The notes: generated by a model not told the origin, from the sequence alone. Shown: positions 1-5,716, counted from the first letter of the stretch. The stretch is 6,450 nucleotides of DNA from Planctomycetota bacterium (GCA_003644215.1 QNBU01000068.1:1-6450), one strand, 5' to 3'. Numbers and translations: made by a program.

Positions 1-1054
1 TCAACGACTGCTTAATCGCGCCGATGTCAAGTTCAACATGCCATCGATACCCGTACAATTGGCCGATGTTACGAGTTGGATAAGTTTCTGGGTCCAATAG
101 CGTGGTAACAACATCAAGCGGTTTGCTCTGTTCGTCCGTTCGGGCGTTAAATGTTGCGATCCGTATCTTCATTTGCTCCGGCAGAGAATCATACAGCGCC
201 AGGCTCATCCATTTAGCTCGTTCCGGACGATGCCAGGTGTCGATATAATCATTCTTACCGATCCATTGAACCGTGTTATAATCAACCTTACGAAGGTGAT
301 GCAGACGCATACAAACATCGATGCCGCGTGCTTTCAATATCGCCAGCATAAAAAAAGAGCAAAAGTAGCGGTCCGCCAGCAGAACCTCGCCCGGCTTAAA
401 GCAACCGAGAACCTTCCGTAGTAAAGCACTTTCACCGGTTCCTTTTCCGGCATACGGACCGATGGCGACATCGTGGATACACGCATTTGCAAGCGACAAT
501 ACGACACACGCACGGACAATCGGAAATCCGATGCCGGGCTTTTGCGTTTTCGCTTGGGGAAAGACCGCCTGATTGTCCGGCGTATCCGGCAGGGTGAAGG
601 TGAAACCGTCGACCAGTTTGACATCTTTTCCGTGCCAGAGCCAGTGGTCAGGATTGAGTGAGGCCATTGTCTCGGCGATCTCACGGGCGGCCGCTCTCAG
701 CGCTTTGGCCTTGAGTTTATGGCGTGCCCGACAGTAGTCGCCGGAATCGACGCCCGGCGGCTGCAGACCCTGCTCCAGCAGATAGCGGGTCGCATGGGTA
801 ATCGCAGCATTGCACGAACGCTGTTTGCCGTCTTGCAGAATCTGACCGATGAATGACCAGAGTGTCAACCCCGTACTCCAGCGGTCCTGTTCCCCATAGC
901 CAAAGAGGCCCTCCGCTTCAGCGAAGAGGTCCCTGAAACCCTGCGCTGAAAGGATGTTGCTAAACGGCAGCGAAGCATCTGAATAGGAAAGCTGATCAAA
1001 CACGGAAAAACCAACCTTGATTCGGCTGTCGTGTCCTGATAGACTCGTAACCAC
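1..1054 (-). CDS. IS4-family transposase, C-terminus cut by window edge
   Basis: This is a DDE transposase that would cut and insert its own insertion sequence. The frame is open from a GTG start at 1054 to base 1, about 351 residues, with roughly the last quarter missing off the left edge. The catalytic set is visible: Asp149 in a VDG motif, Asp228 in LLADRYF, and Glu341 in the segment GYRWHVELDIGAIKQ. That segment matches the IS4 signature Y(2)R(3)E(6)K exactly. A stretch at about residues 170-205 (QKPGIGFPIVR, then IGPYAGKGTGES) is also typical of this family. The start is chosen because an in-frame TAG lies at 1070-1072 and an AGGGAG ribosome site sits seven bases before the GTG. No frameshift or stop is seen, so the gene may be functional. 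It is transcribed away from the operon that begins at 1307. Confidence 0.93.
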   Translation of the reverse strand, partial: MVTSLSGHDSRIKVGFSVFDQLSYSDASLPFSNILSAQGFRDLFAEAEGLFGYGEQDRWSTGLTLWSFIGQILQDGKQRSCNAAITHATRYLLEQGLQPPGVDSGDYCRARHKLKAKALRAAAREIAETMASLNPDHWLWHGKDVKLVDGFTFTLPDTPDNQAVFPQAKTQKPGIGFPIVRACVVLSLANACIHDVAIGPYAGKGTGESALLRKVLGCFKPGEVLLADRYFCSFFMLAILKARGIDVCMRLHHLRKVDYNTVQWIGKNDYIDTWHRPERAKWMSLALYDSLPEQMKIRIATFNARTDEQSKPLDVVTTLLDPETYPTRNIGQLYGYRWHVELDIGAIKQSL

Positions 1055-1061
1055 AATAAGT

Positions 1062-1067
1062 CTCCCT
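1062..1067 (-). promoter_or_regulatory. ribosome binding site of the IS4 transposase
   Basis: AGGGAG on the minus strand lies seven bases before the GTG at 1054-1052. It decides the start, because no ATG is available in frame before the TAG at 1070-1072. Confidence 0.65.
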
Positions 1068-1202
1068 GGCTAAACAATGGCATCGGAGCCAGAGAGGCTA
1101 CATAGAATATCGGTCAGAGAGGCATAAACGCATCAATGCTCGATGAAAAAACAAAAACCCGTCGTGCAGGTGGTCAAGGTGTCAATAAAGGGCAAGAAAA
1201 AC

Positions 1203-1229
1203 ATGGCAGTGCCATTGGTGTCTGATACC
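1203..1229. repeat. two adjacent 13-nt palindromes
   Basis: ATGGCAGTGCCAT (1203-1215) is a perfect palindrome around a central base. One base later GGTGTCTGATACC (1217-1229) is a near-perfect one, with a single mismatch that becomes a G-U pair in RNA, followed by TTTT. The pair sits between the IS4 transposase and the -35 box at 1248. It could be an operator, the outer end of the insertion element, or a weak terminator. The sequence alone does not separate these. Confidence 0.55.
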
Positions 1230-1247
1230 TTTTAGTTTGAAAAGCTC

Positions 1248-1276
1248 TTGACAAGTTTGGCGGGATTGTCTACTAT
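1248..1276 (+). promoter_or_regulatory. sigma-70-type promoter for the STAS gene
   Basis: TTGACA (1248-1253) matches the -35 consensus fully. It is followed by a 17-base spacer and TACTAT (1271-1276), a 4-of-6 match to the -10 box. Transcription would begin near 1283, giving a leader of about 24 bases before the ATG at 1307. It is well placed to drive the STAS and ATPase genes. Confidence 0.7.
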
Positions 1277-1306
1277 CTTGCGGTTAATCTCAATCGGGAG
1301 TGTGAA

Positions 1307-1669
1307 ATGGGTAAAATAAATCCTAATCTCAGTTTGGAATTTCGCGGGCCGGTGGTCATCGCTGCTTTGACTGACGAAAAAATACTTGATGAGGACCAGT
1401 TACAGGGCCTGGAAGGTTCGTTTTTACCATTGATCGAGCAGACGCCCCAAATCCAACTCATTATCGATTTCTCAAATGTTAAGTTTTTGACCAGTTCGGT
1501 TCTGGGGCTGCTGATCCGCATCAGTAAGAGGGTGTCCGAAGCCGATGGGACACTTCGTCTGTGTTCGATTGGCCCGAAGATTCTTGATGTGTTTCGCATC
1601 ACCCGGCTGGATAAGATATTTGAAATTATGTCCGATGTCGATGATGCGATGGTCGGTTTGAAGAAATAA
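1307..1669 (+). CDS. STAS-domain anti-sigma factor antagonist (SpoIIAA/RsbV-like)
   Basis: This 120-residue cytoplasmic protein is a single STAS domain, the usual size for the family. Such proteins bind an RsbW-type kinase when unphosphorylated, freeing its sigma factor or other partner, and are switched off by phosphorylation of one Ser. The central segment IDFSNVKFLTSSVLGLLI (about 53-70) aligns with the SpoIIAA phosphorylation region, putting the acceptor at Ser63 (with Ser64 next to it). The usual Asp and Gly around it are Thr62 and Val65. The C-terminal VFRITRLDKIFEI is a common ending of bacterial STAS antagonists. The ATG at 1307 follows GGGAG with a six-base gap. The ATPase gene begins 38 bases downstream in the same direction, the classical partner-switching order. 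The family call is firm; the regulated target is unknown. Confidence 0.9.
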   Translation: MGKINPNLSLEFRGPVVIAALTDEKILDEDQLQGLEGSFLPLIEQTPQIQLIIDFSNVKFLTSSVLGLLIRISKRVSEADGTLRLCSIGPKILDVFRITRLDKIFEIMSDVDDAMVGLKK

Positions 1670-1707
1670 GCGAAAAGTATTATTATGCCTGAAAGGGTCA
1701 GGAGTCG

Positions 1708-2163
1708 TTGACCGAGACGCAACACATTCTGCATAAGTCCTGGCAGCTCAAAAGCGCCGAGCGGGAAGTTAAAAAAGTTTCTGCTGAGGTACTCAAGACG
1801 CTTGAGGATCATGACTTTGGTGAGGATATGGTCTTTGCGGTCCACTTGTCGCTTGAGGAAGCATTTGTCAACGCCATTAAGCACGGCAATCACGGTGATC
1901 CCCGTAAGAAGATTTTGGTTGAATGCCTGATTACACCGGAAAAAATTGATATTTCTATTACAGATGAGGGGTTTGGTTTTGACCCCCATGGCGTACCCGA
2001 TCCGCGCTGTAACGGCAATCTGTATAAGTCCTGTGGTCGAGGCGTTCTGCTGATCCAGTCGTATATGGATGTGGTCGAATATAACGGCCGCGGCAACTGT
2101 GTCCACATGGTCAAGTACCGAAATGGTGAAAAAATCCCAACTCCTGAAAAGAAGTGTTCCTGA
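1708..2163 (+). CDS. RsbW-like anti-sigma factor / serine kinase (HATPase_c_2)
   Basis: This 151-residue protein is a GHKL-fold ATPase of the RsbW/SpoIIAB type. The family phosphorylates its STAS antagonist and otherwise sequesters a sigma factor or other target. The N box is SLEEAFVNAIKHGN (48-61) with Glu51 and Asn55, the G1 box is DEGFGFDP (86-93), and the G2 box is GRGVLLI (110-116). All nucleotide-binding landmarks are therefore present. It lies 38 bases after the STAS gene, so the two are probably co-transcribed and interact. The start is TTG at 1708: an in-frame TGA at 1690 leaves no alternative before Met41, which would destroy the fold. GGAG lies only three bases before this TTG, unusually close. 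Two Cys (101 and 109) lie in the lid region between the G1 and G2 boxes. No sigma factor or PP2C phosphatase is visible in the window. Confidence 0.9.
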   Translation: MTETQHILHKSWQLKSAEREVKKVSAEVLKTLEDHDFGEDMVFAVHLSLEEAFVNAIKHGNHGDPRKKILVECLITPEKIDISITDEGFGFDPHGVPDPRCNGNLYKSCGRGVLLIQSYMDVVEYNGRGNCVHMVKYRNGEKIPTPEKKCS

Positions 2164-2197
2164 TCACCCTAAATCGTCCGATAACTTTGTCGCCATC

Positions 2198-2249
2198 CCC
2201 CCAATACTCACTTGTTTTTCCTGTTTTTTTCATTTTTCTCCTTTGTTTC
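2198..2249 (+). other. pyrimidine-rich intergenic tract
   Basis: The gap between the ATPase gene and the next gene (2164-2342) contains a strongly C/T-biased stretch with runs of C and T on the plus strand. No stable stem precedes it, so it is not a clear intrinsic terminator. It could be unstructured RNA where transcription of the first two genes tails off. Confidence 0.35.
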
Positions 2250-2271
2250 AAAAGCCCGTACCATTTATAGC
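2243..2271 (+). promoter_or_regulatory. possible promoter for the 155-residue gene
   Basis: TTGTTT (2243-2248), a 17-base spacer and TATAGC (2266-2271) make a moderate sigma-70-like pair. The -35 matches 3 of 6 and the -10 matches 4 of 6. It would give a leader of about 65 bases. The 179-base gap before the gene makes an internal promoter plausible, but in this AT-rich stretch a chance match is also possible. Confidence 0.35.
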
Positions 2272-2342
2272 CGAAAAATGAACCCGTTGTGGTTAATCTT
2301 GCGGCTGGTTGAAAAAACGCATTTTTCCGAAAGGCGAAAATC

Positions 2343-2810
2343 ATGGAAGAACTTTATAAATCTTTGTTGTCGGGCGCAGATATGCTGACAGAGCAGTTTA
2401 AGGACCATTTGTTCGGGATGACCGAATTGGAAGGCCCTGTCCTGATGCTGGTTAATGACCAGGGCGAACTTTGCGCCAATCATCCCAGCCGCATTGCGTT
2501 TTTGAATGAATCCCCCGCGATCCTGCCCGCGATCTGCCGTCAGATTGATGATGGCTACGACCCGTGTGTTTATGCCGTCGATGGCGGCTGTATAATCGGC
2601 ACACAACTGGCTACGGAAAAGACCCATTGCGGGCGTTTTCTGATGTATTTACCCGGATATCGCAGTGAAACTGTTCAGGCCAATATGGACCTGTTCGAGC
2701 TTCTTTTAGGCCAGATACAGCTGATTTGCCAACTACTCGAAAAAAACAATCAACTGCACCGCCGGCATCTTTCAGCTCTGAGCAAGGACCCTGCCGCCCT
2801 TTGCTCGTAG
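2343..2810 (+). CDS. conserved-looking Cys-rich protein of unknown function, GAF-like layout
   Basis: I cannot assign this 155-residue protein to a named family. It has no signal peptide or membrane helix, so it is probably cytoplasmic. It begins with a helical stretch (1-25), then GPVLMLVNDQGELCANHP (31-48), which resembles a beta strand and turn of a small sensor domain. The Cys/Gly-rich centre DPCVYAVDGGC (73-83) and ATEKTHCG (90-97) is followed by a strand (FLMYLPGY). It ends in a long helix (about 110-148) with heptad-like Leu/Ile spacing that could dimerise. Seven Cys (44, 65, 75, 83, 96, 129, 154) are many for this length and suggest metal binding or redox sensing. The ATG at 2343 has a weak AAGG eight bases upstream. 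Its position between a partner-switching pair and a GH10-like gene suggests a sensory role, which is inference only. Confidence 0.8.
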   Translation: MEELYKSLLSGADMLTEQFKDHLFGMTELEGPVLMLVNDQGELCANHPSRIAFLNESPAILPAICRQIDDGYDPCVYAVDGGCIIGTQLATEKTHCGRFLMYLPGYRSETVQANMDLFELLLGQIQLICQLLEKNNQLHRRHLSALSKDPAALCS

Positions 2811-2879
2811 CTGACATTCTTTCGGAGTAATGTTATATTTCTCAGACACTGGGAATTCTCTGCGCAAAACATCCCAAAA

Positions 2880-2894
2880 GATTGTTTTACAATC
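2880..2894. promoter_or_regulatory. operator-like palindrome over the -35 box
   Basis: GATTGTTTTACAATC is a perfect inverted repeat with six-base arms and a three-base centre. It covers the TTTACA -35 box of the promoter at 2886-2914. A repressor or activator bound here would directly control the GH10-like gene. No regulator gene is identifiable nearby, so the role is inferred from position and symmetry. Confidence 0.45.
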
Positions 2895-2914
2895 ATCCCT
2901 CCACCTGTTATACT
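2886..2914 (+). promoter_or_regulatory. strong sigma-70-type promoter for the GH10-like gene
   Basis: TTTACA (2886-2891) and TATACT (2909-2914), each a 5-of-6 match to consensus, are separated by exactly 17 bases. A TG one base before the -10 adds an extended -10 element. Start of transcription would be near 2921, leaving a leader of about 49 bases. This suggests the GH10-like gene and the following helix-hairpin-helix gene form a unit separately controlled from the upstream genes. Confidence 0.7.
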
Positions 2915-2969
2915 CGCCCCTGTTACGGTACAAACCAAGATAACTCGACAATTGATTTGAGGGGTTCGT

Positions 2970-4451
2970 TTGGAATTTCAGTTATTTAAGAATGGTAAGC
3001 CGCTAAAGACGCTATCGCTGGCCGGAGCATATCTTTTTGGCGCCGATATGATCCCGTTGCGGAGTGTTGACAAAATTGCGTTCAAAGACGGAGTTTTGGA
3101 GTGCCAAAAGCGGTCGCACGATTCGGCAGGGCTTTCGCTCTTATGGCCAATCGAGGGCAATGGCCAACTGCTGTTGAGTACCACGCGTCTTCCCGAACGC
3201 CCGGAACCGTATAATCTGAACCTGGAATTGGCCCGTGCCAGATTGATGCAGATCACACTGAAACGCGAAGATTGGGCGCTGTTTGACCAGGTCGACGAAC
3301 TGGATGTGATGGCTCAGGAGGTTCAGGATTTGTTCATCGAGGCGATTCAGCATATCTCGATGCCGGTGAAGGCCTCCGTTTTTGCGGACGAGGCATTGAA
3401 AAAGGGGGTGGAGTTTTCAGAAAAACTTGCCGCCAAACACGCCGAACAATTCTTAGCGGTAAGATTTCATAACAAAGCCCTCGGACGGCATTCGTTGGGT
3501 TGCGAGTTGGACACCGCACTGATCGATAACGAGAAGTATCGCAAGTGGCTTCTGGATATGTTTGGCTTTATCACGATTCCGGTCAACTGGTCTGAGATCG
3601 AAACGGAAAAAGGCGAGTATGATTTCGCGCTGATGGACAAGTGCGTTCAGTCTTTAGCCGGGCGGCGTCTGGCGTTGTGTGCCGGTCCGCTGTTGAAGTT
3701 TACGCCGGACCACATTCCGCAATGGCTTTTGACCCAAAAGCCCAGTTTTGAAAAAATCAGGGAATGCGCTTATGAATTCGTTTCCCAGATCGTGTCCCGA
3801 TACAAGAAGTTTATTCATGTCTGGCGTGTCATCAGCGGCATGAACGCGATGAACTGTTTTGGATTTAGCTTTGAGCAGGTTATTGAAATGACTCGCACAG
3901 CGACGCTGGCGGCCAAATCAGCTGACGCCAAAAGTCGTAAAGTGGTCGAACTGATGTACCCGTGGGGCGAATACTATGCCCACGATAAGACAACTGTGCC
4001 GCCGCTGGTGTATGTGGACATGGTGATCCAGAGCGGCATTAATTTTGATGCGTTTGGCTTACAGTTTCATTTTGGAGAGGATGAACCCGGCGGGCATAGA
4101 CGGGATATGATGCAGATATCATCGCGGCTGGATTGTTTTGCGGCAACCCCCAAGCCGGTTCATATCACCGGTGTTTCAATCCCGGATACACACGGCCAGG
4201 ATGACCGTTCACGGCACAAAGCCGGAAGCTGGCGGAAAGAATGGGATCAGGACTTGCAGGCCAGTTGGCTTGAGGAGTTTTATAAACTGTCGCTGGCTCG
4301 TTCGTTCGTTAATACGGTAACTTATTCGTGCCTTGCCGATCATCGCAATTCCCCAATGAACGGCTGTGGACTGCTGACAGAGAAGTTGTCGCCGAAAAAA
4401 GCATTTCTGGTTGTGGCGAAGTTCCAGCGGACCATCCTAAAACGCGGATAG
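2970..4451 (+). CDS. GH10-fold (xylanase-like) protein lacking both catalytic glutamates
   Basis: This is a 493-residue protein with an N-terminal beta-rich domain of unknown type (about 1-155) followed by a GH10-like barrel (about 160-490). Barrel landmarks include PVNWSEIETEKGEYDF (204-219), HIPQWL (248-253), HVWRVISG (283-290), FDAFGLQFHFG (359-369), VHITGVSI (397-404) and SPKKAF (474-479). In active GH10 enzymes the acid/base Glu sits in a W-x-V-x-N-E motif and the nucleophile Glu in I-T-E. Here the aligned positions are Gly290 and Gly401, so hydrolase activity is unlikely. There is no signal peptide, whereas true xylanases are exported. A binding, scaffold or sensing role for a sugar is therefore inferred. 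The TTG start at 2970 is forced by an in-frame TGA at 2958 and supported by AGGGG five bases upstream. The next gene starts within 5-14 bases of its stop. Confidence 0.82.
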   Translation: MEFQLFKNGKPLKTLSLAGAYLFGADMIPLRSVDKIAFKDGVLECQKRSHDSAGLSLLWPIEGNGQLLLSTTRLPERPEPYNLNLELARARLMQITLKREDWALFDQVDELDVMAQEVQDLFIEAIQHISMPVKASVFADEALKKGVEFSEKLAAKHAEQFLAVRFHNKALGRHSLGCELDTALIDNEKYRKWLLDMFGFITIPVNWSEIETEKGEYDFALMDKCVQSLAGRRLALCAGPLLKFTPDHIPQWLLTQKPSFEKIRECAYEFVSQIVSRYKKFIHVWRVISGMNAMNCFGFSFEQVIEMTRTATLAAKSADAKSRKVVELMYPWGEYYAHDKTTVPPLVYVDMVIQSGINFDAFGLQFHFGEDEPGGHRRDMMQISSRLDCFAATPKPVHITGVSIPDTHGQDDRSRHKAGSWRKEWDQDLQASWLEEFYKLSLARSFVNTVTYSCLADHRNSPMNGCGLLTEKLSPKKAFLVVAKFQRTILKRG

Positions 4452-4455
4452 TGGT

Positions 4456-4839
4456 TTGTCAAATATGACCGGCTCTGATGTCTCAATCCGTTTGGAACCA
4501 TCGCAGAAGATGATACTGTGGACGCGGGGCTGTATGGCGGCTGCGGGATTGGTTTTGTCGGGCTTAATGGTCATGTTGGCGGTGTCGTATTGGACGCATC
4601 GACAGATGCCGCTGGAATCGCCGCCGCTGCGGATTAATCCGAATACGGCCACGATGGCAAGCTTGGTTCGCCTCCCGGGTGTTGGGAAAGCAAGGGCGAT
4701 GGACATCATTCACTACCGCCAAAATCAACAGCCGAACAAGGTAGTTTTTCTCTCAGCCCGTGATTTGCAGGCGATTGGCGGGATTGGGCCAAAGACTGCC
4801 GTTGCGTTGGAACCGTGGCTGATATTTGACGGAGAATAA
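4456..4839 (+). CDS. membrane-anchored helix-hairpin-helix protein (ComEA-like)
   Basis: This 127-residue protein has a short N-terminal cytoplasmic-type segment, one membrane helix (about 24-46), a linker, and a C-terminal paired helix-hairpin-helix domain (about 58-122). The hairpins are LPGVGKARA (73-81) and IGGIGPKTAVAL (107-118), preceded by INPNTA, the standard ComEA arrangement. ComEA proteins bind double-stranded DNA at the outer face of the membrane during DNA uptake, while similar small domains also occur in other DNA- or protein-binding contexts. No other competence gene is visible here, so that role is not assured. The start is TTG at 4456 or ATG at 4465; an in-frame TAA at 4438 excludes anything earlier. 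The gene lies 4 bases after the GH10-like stop (13 if ATG is used), so the two are very likely co-transcribed. Confidence 0.85.
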   Translation: MSNMTGSDVSIRLEPSQKMILWTRGCMAAAGLVLSGLMVMLAVSYWTHRQMPLESPPLRINPNTATMASLVRLPGVGKARAMDIIHYRQNQQPNKVVFLSARDLQAIGGIGPKTAVALEPWLIFDGE

Positions 4840-4854
4840 AACCGGCGTAAGATT

Positions 4855-5050
4855 GTGGCCCATAACGAGTGGCCATATCAAAGTAGTAAGCATCGATGGC
4901 TTGGCCTCTTGTTCAATCCTTAAATTTTTTCATCAGCAACAACCCTGCCATCGAATACAGTTCTTGGGTCGGTTTGCCGAGCGTTGGATCAGAGTGTTTA
5001 CTGACGGCGTCAACCTTAAACACTCGAACAAAACGAATCGTGGCACGAGC
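4855..5050 (-). pseudogene. decayed transposase fragment (IS1182/ISNCY-like N-terminal part)
   Basis: Read on the minus strand from about 5050, one frame gives DARATIRFVRVFKVDAV, then LGKPTQELYSMAGLLLM and, after an internal TGA (4913-4915), QAIDAYYFDMATRY. This resembles the N-terminal part of transposases with a G-R-P-T-x-E-L-Y-S-M-A-G motif followed by W-T-x-E-Q-A-x-x-A-Y. The TGA sits where Trp is expected, so a TGG-to-TGA change is likely. An in-frame TGA at 5066-5068 precedes the fragment, and similarity fades near 4855, just after the helix-hairpin-helix gene. Only about 65 residues remain of a protein normally several hundred long, so it is a relic. The family call rests on motif memory. 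Confidence 0.6.
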
Positions 5051-5057
5051 ATCGGAG

Positions 5058-5092
5058 CCAGTGGATCATGGCCAAGATGGCCATGCCACTGG
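5058..5092 (+). terminator. stem-loop with T-rich tail, possible terminator
   Basis: CCAGTGG (5058-5064) and CATGGCC (5067-5073) pair with GGCCATG (5079-5085) and CCACTGG (5086-5092). This makes 14 base pairs with a two-base bulge and a five-base loop, followed by TTTTGTTA. On the plus strand it could end transcription from the GH10-like and helix-hairpin-helix genes before it runs antisense into the lipoprotein genes. The tail is not a pure T run. The stem also abuts the transposase relic and may have been part of that element. Confidence 0.5.
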
Positions 5093-5107
5093 TTTTGTTA
5101 GAATCTC

Positions 5108-5674
5108 TTAGTTTAGTTCTTTGTCTTTATAGTACTTGGTGCCAGTCCCCATGGCCTGTAGTGCCAACCCGGATTCCGTCATTGAATAGACTTTTGCCTG
5201 GCCGACAGCCCCTTCACCGCTGAATTCGCCGCCTTTATCGCCAGCTTTGGCTGCCGCGTCAGCGTGTCCGCCGAATGTCCAGCCGCTGTCAACGAACAGA
5301 TCCATCGTTTCTTTCGTGTTGAAAATCATGACCTGCCGGAAATCCTTGACGCCGATGCCAAAGCCGATGCCGCCGGAACCCATCTTCATATAGGTCTTGT
5401 CTCCGGTGGCGTTATCCACAGCCACACCGTATCCGCCGCCGACGCCAACGAAAATAATGTTGACATTGGCATTGCTGAACGCCGCATAACCAGCGGCTTC
5501 TTTCACCTCGTCTTTTGTTGAGGGTTTTTCCGTGTAGAGCCGCTGGAGTGTTTCGTCTGCCATCGTGTTAATCGTCTGGATCTTTTCGTCATTGGTCAGT
5601 TTGCCCCCCGGACTGCAACCGGTCAAAGCAAGAGCCAACATCAACAGTGTCAACAGAGTTACTGTTTTCTTCAT
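5108..5674 (-). CDS. SYLF-domain (Ysc84-like) lipoprotein
   Basis: This 188-residue protein has a lipoprotein signal peptide: Lys2 and Lys3, a hydrophobic stretch, and the lipobox LTGC with Cys20 as the lipidated residue. The rest is a SYLF/Ysc84 domain. Hallmarks are ETLQRLYTEKPS (41-52), AAGYAAFSNANV (60-71), the glycine-rich GVGGGYGVAVD (77-87), and MGSGGIGFGIGVKDFRQVMIF (98-118). SYLF domains bind phosphoinositides and actin in eukaryotes; bacterial members are exported or lipid-anchored and their role is poorly known. It would sit on a membrane facing the periplasm. The ATG at 5674 has AGGAG eight bases upstream. It lies 127 bases downstream of a close paralogue in the same orientation and converges with the rightward genes. 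Confidence 0.9.
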   Translation of the reverse strand: MKKTVTLLTLLMLALALTGCSPGGKLTNDEKIQTINTMADETLQRLYTEKPSTKDEVKEAAGYAAFSNANVNIIFVGVGGGYGVAVDNATGDKTYMKMGSGGIGFGIGVKDFRQVMIFNTKETMDLFVDSGWTFGGHADAAAKAGDKGGEFSGEGAVGQAKVYSMTESGLALQAMGTGTKYYKDKELN

Positions 5675-5716
5675 AACTTTTTCTCCTAAAAAAAAATATA
5701 GTTCTCAGTTACGGAG

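Larger units (their letters stand above)
1..1230 (-). mobile_element. IS4-family insertion sequence, partial
   Basis: The intact-looking transposase implies an insertion element whose far end lies outside the window. The near end must lie upstream of the transposase start, between about 1064 and the promoter at 1248. The exact terminal inverted repeat cannot be fixed because the partner repeat is not visible. The palindromes at 1203-1229 are the most structured sequence in this interval and may mark or lie close to the boundary. The right coordinate given here is therefore an estimate. Confidence 0.5.

Noticed and set aside
173..684. Several open frames of 60-120 codons within the left 700 bases on both strands
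   Set aside because: They overlap the continuous IS4 transposase reading frame, which carries the catalytic motifs.
1090..1123. Direct repeat CAGAGAGGC at 1090-1098 and 1115-1123
   Set aside because: Only nine bases, two copies, with no further periodicity, so not enough to call a binding-site array.
1273..2106. Long open frame on the minus strand across the STAS and ATPase genes
   Set aside because: It is antisense to two well-recognised protein genes, has no convincing domain or ribosome site, and its composition is explained by the codons of the sense genes.
2273..2327. Alternative hairpins in front of the 155-residue gene (GAAAAATG with CATTTTTC, or GAAAAA with TTTTTC), considered as a riboswitch
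   Set aside because: The stems are almost all A-T, the candidate promoter would start transcription inside the first arm, and no known riboswitch core is seen.
1082..5060. Shared 13-mer (CTGGCTCCGATGC on the minus strand) near 1082-1094 and near 5050-5062
   Set aside because: A 13-base match between two places in a 6.4-kb window, counting both strands, is close to chance expectation, and the flanks do not agree.
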